A stretch of 33,204 bases of DNA, taken from Actinomycetota bacterium. Lineage in GTDB: Bacteria; Actinomycetota; Acidimicrobiia; Acidimicrobiales; AC-9. The DNA lies in NCBI GenBank assembly GCA_005888295.1, contig VAWP01000067.1, forward strand, positions 1 to 33,204, written 5' to 3'. Made by a program: the position numbers and the translations under genes. This document shows, in pieces, positions 29,219-33,204 of this stretch; position 1 is the stretch's first letter, and each line of letters begins with the position of its first letter. The notes beneath the pieces are model-generated. The model searched no databases. It was given only the letters and a program-made list of their open reading frames with translations, and was not told the origin of the DNA.

Positions 29219-31531
29219 TCAGGCTGGCGCCGGCACCCGCTCGTACAACGTGGTTCGCTGCTCGAGCCGGCGCCCGATGGGTTCGACGATCGCCCGGAAA
29301 CCCTCCTCGTCCATGGCCTGCCCGTGGCTGGCGCCAGCAGCCCGGGAGATGTTCTCGTCCATGAGGGTGCCGCCGAGATCGTTGACCCCGGCCATCAGGG
29401 CCTGGCGCACGCCGGCAGCACCCATCTTCACCCAGCTCACCTGAATGTTCGGTACCCACGGGTGATAGGCGATGCGGGCCACGGCGTGCATGAGCAACGC
29501 CTCGCGGAAGGTCGGGCCCGGCCTGGCTCTGCGCTGGAGGTAGATGGGCGCGGCCATGTGCACAAAGGGCAGGGGGACGAACTCGGTGAAGCCGCCCGTC
29601 TCCTTCTGCAGCTCCCTGGTGCGCACGATGTGGCGGGCCCAATGCACCGGGGACTCGACCGAGCCGAACATGATCGTGATGTTCGACCGGAGCCCGACCG
29701 AGTGGGCCACCCGATGGGCCTCGAGCCACTCCTCGGTGTTGACCTTGTCCGGGCACAGCACGGCGCGAACCTCGTCGTCGAGGATCTCGGCGGCCGTGCC
29801 CGGCAGCGTCTTGAGCCCCGCGTCCATCAGCCGTCGCAGGTAGGAGTCGAGTGGCTCCCCCAGACGCCGGGCCCCCTCGGTCACCTCCAGGGCGGTGAAC
29901 CCGTGGATGTGGATGCGCTCAGAGGCGGCCCGCACCGCCCTGATGACCTCCAGGTAGTAGTCGCCGTCGAAGCTCGGGTGGATGCCGCCCTGGAGGCACA
30001 CCTCGGTCGCCCCGAGCGCCTCCGCCTCGGCCACCCGTCTCGAGATCTCGTCCAGCTCCAGCAAGTATGGGCTACCGCGCAGGCTGAGGGAGAGCGGCCC
30101 CTTGGAGAAGGCGCAGAAGCGGCATTTGAACGTGCAGACGTTGGTGTAGTTGATGTTGCGGTTGTTCACCCAGCTGACGGTGTCTCCCACCGCCTGCCGC
30201 CGGAGCTCGTCGGCCACCTCGGCCACCGCAGCCACGCCCGGACCACGGGCCGCGAAGAGCGCGGTGATCTCCTCGACCCCGGTCTCCTGTCCCAGCTGCA
30301 CCCCGGCCAGCACCTCGGACAGGGCGCCCTCGGCACGGGCGGCTGATACAGCGGATGCGGCGGTACCCGTCGCACCGACAGCGGCACCGGCGACCCGTCC
30401 CGCTGGCGCGTGCACGGCGGGCGGATCGACGGTCCCGCCCGACGCCCACCGGTCGTCCCGGCCCAGGCCCTCGGCGTCCGAGCGGTCGAGAACAGGAAAG
30501 CGCATGGCGGGATCGAGCCAGCGGTCGGGAGCGAGGGCGTACTCGGGATAGATCGTCAGGCGCGGGGCGAGGACGAAGCCCCGCTTCTCGGTCGTGGCGC
30601 GGAGGGCCTCGACCGCCGGCCACGGACGCTCGGGGTTGACGTGATCGGCGGTGACCGGCGAGACCCCTCCCCAGTCGTCGATGCCGGCGTCGAGGAGGGC
30701 ACCGAAGTCGTCCGAGAGGTTGGGCGGCGCCTGGAGATGGATCTCGGGAGGCAGCACGAGCCGGGCCACGCCAACCGACCACAGGTACTCCTCGGGCGGA
30801 CACGGGGGGTGGGCGTGCATGGCGGTGCCCGCCTTGGGCAGGAAGTTCTGGACGATCACCTCCTGCACGTGGCCGTGGCGGGCGTGCGAGGCGGCGATGG
30901 CGTCCAAGGCGGCGAGTCGATCGGCCCGGCTCTCGCCGATACCGACGAGGATGCCGGTCGTGAACGGGATCGCCAGCTCGCCCGCGGCATCGAGCGTGGC
31001 CAGCCGACGCGCCGGCGTCTTGTCCGGGCTGCCCCGGTGACAGTCGAGGTCGGCGAGGGTCTCGATCATCATCCCCTGGCTGGCCGAGACCGGCCGCAGG
31101 CCCGCCAGCTCGTCGCCATAGAGGGCCCCGGCGTTGGCGTGGGGGAGCAGGCCGGTCTCGTCCCTGACCAGGGCGGCTGCCGCCTCCAGGTACTCGAGCG
31201 TCGAGCCGTAGCCCTCCGCCGCCAACCACTCGCGGGCCGCCGGGTACCGCTCCTCGGGCCGCTCACCGAGGGTGAACAGCGCCTCGTGACAACCCGCGGC
31301 GGCCCCGGCGCGAGCGATGGCGAGGACCTCCGGGAGGGAGAGGTAGGCGGCGGTGACGCGGGCGGGGGCGGTGGCGAAGGTGCAGTATGCGCAGCGGTCC
31401 CGACACAGCCTGGTCAGGGGAACGAAGACCTTGGGGGAGTAGGTCACCCGTCGGCCGTGGGCACGGTCGCGCACCTGGCTCGCTGCCGGCAGCACCTCCT
31501 CGAGGGGTGCACCCACGAGCTCCGATCGCAT
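29219..31531 (-). CDS. fbiC: FO synthase, CofG-CofH fusion (F420 biosynthesis)
   Basis: Two radical SAM motifs (CRDRCAYCTF and CTFKCRFCAFSKG), 'YSPKVFVPLTRLCRDRCAYC', 'EVCLQGGIHPSFDGDYYLEVIRAV', 'GGFTEFVPLPFVH', 'NDLGGTLMDENISRAAGASHG'. Confidence 0.97.
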   Translation of the reverse strand: MRSELVGAPLEEVLPAASQVRDRAHGRRVTYSPKVFVPLTRLCRDRCAYCTFATAPARVTAAYLSLPEVLAIARAGAAAGCHEALFTLGERPEERYPAAREWLAAEGYGSTLEYLEAAAALVRDETGLLPHANAGALYGDELAGLRPVSASQGMMIETLADLDCHRGSPDKTPARRLATLDAAGELAIPFTTGILVGIGESRADRLAALDAIAASHARHGHVQEVIVQNFLPKAGTAMHAHPPCPPEEYLWSVGVARLVLPPEIHLQAPPNLSDDFGALLDAGIDDWGGVSPVTADHVNPERPWPAVEALRATTEKRGFVLAPRLTIYPEYALAPDRWLDPAMRFPVLDRSDAEGLGRDDRWASGGTVDPPAVHAPAGRVAGAAVGATGTAASAVSAARAEGALSEVLAGVQLGQETGVEEITALFAARGPGVAAVAEVADELRRQAVGDTVSWVNNRNINYTNVCTFKCRFCAFSKGPLSLSLRGSPYLLELDEISRRVAEAEALGATEVCLQGGIHPSFDGDYYLEVIRAVRAASERIHIHGFTALEVTEGARRLGEPLDSYLRRLMDAGLKTLPGTAAEILDDEVRAVLCPDKVNTEEWLEAHRVAHSVGLRSNITIMFGSVESPVHWARHIVRTRELQKETGGFTEFVPLPFVHMAAPIYLQRRARPGPTFREALLMHAVARIAYHPWVPNIQVSWVKMGAAGVRQALMAGVNDLGGTLMDENISRAAGASHGQAMDEEGFRAIVEPIGRRLEQRTTLYERVPAPA

Positions 31532-31570
31532 GGGCGTCACCTTAGTGACAGCGGTCGGGGCCACCGGACG

Positions 31571-32239
31571 TTATCTGGGTGCCGCCTCCCGATCGACGAG
31601 CCAGACCACGCGCTCGGCCTCGACCCGCGCCGCCGGCAGGTCGGCGCCGTCCACGACGGCCTGGAGGGCCTCCCGCTTCGACGCACCGGCGACGGTGAAC
31701 AGCACCAGCCGGGAGCGGGCGATCCCCGAGAGGGTGAGGGTCATCCGAGGATGCGGATTGCGCGAGTTGGGATCGGAGTTCAAGCAGACGAGGCGCCCGG
31801 GGTCGGCGTCCAGGGCGGGAGACCCGGGAAAGAGCGAGGCGGTGTGGCCGTCGGGTCCCAGGCCCAGGTGGGTGACGTCGAACCTGCCGACCTCGCCGAC
31901 CCGCAGCTGGTACGGATCGGGCCCTTCCTCGCAGCGCATGGGGTAGACGGCGTTGGCGGCACCAACCCGCTCGAGGAGCGCCTCCCGCACCAGCCGTTGG
32001 TTCGAGTCAGGGCTGTCGGCCGGAACGCAGCGCTCGTCTCCCCAGTACACGTCGACGGCCCACCAGTCGATGCGCTGGGCGCCGTCGGTCGCCAGCCGCT
32101 CGTAGCACTGCCGGGCCGTGTCCCCGCCCGAGAGGGCGAGCGCGAACGACTCGCCGGGGCGGGACGAGAACGCCTCGATGACGCGGGCCGCGAACTCGCC
32201 CGGGACGTCGTCGACCACCACCAGCTCACCGTGCATCAA
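31571..32239 (-). CDS. pgl: 6-phosphogluconolactonase
   Basis: 'FALALSGGDTARQCYERLA', 'VDVYWGDERCVPADSPDSNQRLVREALL', 'VTHLGLGPDGHTASLFPGSPAL', 'RMTLTLSGIARSRLVLFTVAGASKREAL'. Confidence 0.96.
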   Translation of the reverse strand: MMHGELVVVDDVPGEFAARVIEAFSSRPGESFALALSGGDTARQCYERLATDGAQRIDWWAVDVYWGDERCVPADSPDSNQRLVREALLERVGAANAVYPMRCEEGPDPYQLRVGEVGRFDVTHLGLGPDGHTASLFPGSPALDADPGRLVCLNSDPNSRNPHPRMTLTLSGIARSRLVLFTVAGASKREALQAVVDGADLPAARVEAERVVWLVDREAAPR

Positions 32240-33204
32240 CGGACGCCCAACGCAGCTTCTATGGCGCTCTCGTATACCCGGTCGTGGCTGTGGCGTGTCA
32301 ACGCCTCGGCCAGGGCCGCGACTGTCGGATCTCCGTCGGTGGCGACCGTCGACTGGCGCCGCTGCCCACCGTCGACCTCCGCCAAGGCCCGAACCAGTCG
32401 GCCATCTCCCTCACCTTCGACGCTGAACCGTCCGGTGGCTCCTTCGTACCGAGCGGTCAGCAACGCGGCACACTCCGCGGCGGGTCGCCGAGCCACGGAG
32501 GACGCCTCGAGGCCGAGTCGGTCCGCCAGCCACCCGGCGAGGAGCAGGGCAGAGCCGGACGGACCGGATACCTCGGCCGACTGCACGGCATGCACGAACG
32601 GTCGGTACGCCATCACGTCGAACAGGTGGGTCAGCATCTGGCGCCAGGGGTTGAGCCGCAACCAGGTCAGGTCGGCGACCGGTCGCCGCTGGGCGAGATC
32701 CACGAGGGACGACAGCACGCCGCGGTTGCCCTCGACGCCCGCGGAGGCCCCCGGGGGGGCCGGTTCGACCTCGCCGGCCGGCGACTCGACCACGACCGTT
32801 CCAGCGGTTCCGACGAGCGGTTCGGCCGGATCGGGGATCGATGACGCGTACCACAGGGTGACGGGCATCTCGCCGAGCGTCAGGGGCTCGACCAGCGAGT
32901 CCAGGTGGCCGCACACGGGCCCCCCGACGACGATGCGGACCTCCTCCCACCACACCTGGCGCGAGTCGACCGTGGCCGTGTGCAGGTGGACGTCGGCGTC
33001 GATCGAGGGCTCGGACCGAGGATGCGGGATCACGACCACTGTTCGCCCCGGGTTCTGCCGCCCCAGCTTGCGCATGGCGCGACAGGCGCGATCTGCGCCA
33101 CCGTTGTCCGTCGCCACCACGACCAGGTTGATGGTGCTGATGCGCGTCGCGGCGCGCTCCTCGCCGCCACGCAGCGCCATCAGGGCGTCGTTGACGTCAC
33201 CGAT
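32236..33204 (-). CDS. opcA: Glucose-6-phosphate dehydrogenase assembly protein OpcA, 5' end beyond window
   Basis: 'ATRISTINLVVVATDNGGADRACRAMRKLGRQNPGRTVVVIPHP', 'CGHLDSLVEPLTLGEMPVTLWYASSIP', 'WLRLNPWRQMLTHLFD'; overlaps pgl by 4 bp; frame open to window edge. Confidence 0.93.
   Translation of the reverse strand: MGDVNDALMALRGGEERAATRISTINLVVVATDNGGADRACRAMRKLGRQNPGRTVVVIPHPRSEPSIDADVHLHTATVDSRQVWWEEVRIVVGGPVCGHLDSLVEPLTLGEMPVTLWYASSIPDPAEPLVGTAGTVVVESPAGEVEPAPPGASAGVEGNRGVLSSLVDLAQRRPVADLTWLRLNPWRQMLTHLFDVMAYRPFVHAVQSAEVSGPSGSALLLAGWLADRLGLEASSVARRPAAECAALLTARYEGATGRFSVEGEGDGRLVRALAEVDGGQRRQSTVATDGDPTVAALAEALTRHSHDRVYESAIEAALGVR

Overview
GC-rich actinobacterial chromosomal window, probably Acidimicrobiia-like: it has the 'GWWQASDGRWYPP' N-terminal motif, a WhiB protein, fused FO synthase, OpcA and an F420-type oxidoreductase. 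Most content is ordinary housekeeping and metabolism. It includes an Opp/Dpp ATPase fragment, a FecR-domain protein, amidohydrolases, CcdA, FdhD, an FAD/Fe-S oxidase, DUF72, two AMP-dependent acyl-CoA ligases and a TPP-riboswitch-led thiO-thiS-thiG-thiD operon. It also includes a SigB/F-type sigma factor, YihY, WhiB, glcDEF, a LOG protein, FbiC, Pgl and OpcA. The most interesting signal is a dispersed family of short GC-rich hairpin repeats, core 5'-GCCGGCC-CGGGA-GGCCGGC-3'. It occurs as tandem arrays at four loci (3862-3927, 21104-21126, 22121-22348, 26895-27044). Three are intergenic and one lies in frame inside glcF, encoding (TAGPGGRPIG)n. All copies keep the CGGGA loop on the sense strand of the adjacent or host gene. 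One array carries a compensatory stem change (CCGG/CCGG to CCAG/CTGG), and the hairpin sits 25-28 nt upstream of the predicted start codon at every intergenic site. Other points of note are two genes broken by apparent short internal deletions with frameshift, and a 23-bp inverted repeat whose only two mismatches become G.U pairs in the + strand RNA. All calls come from reading the sequence and the supplied ORF translations; no database search was run.
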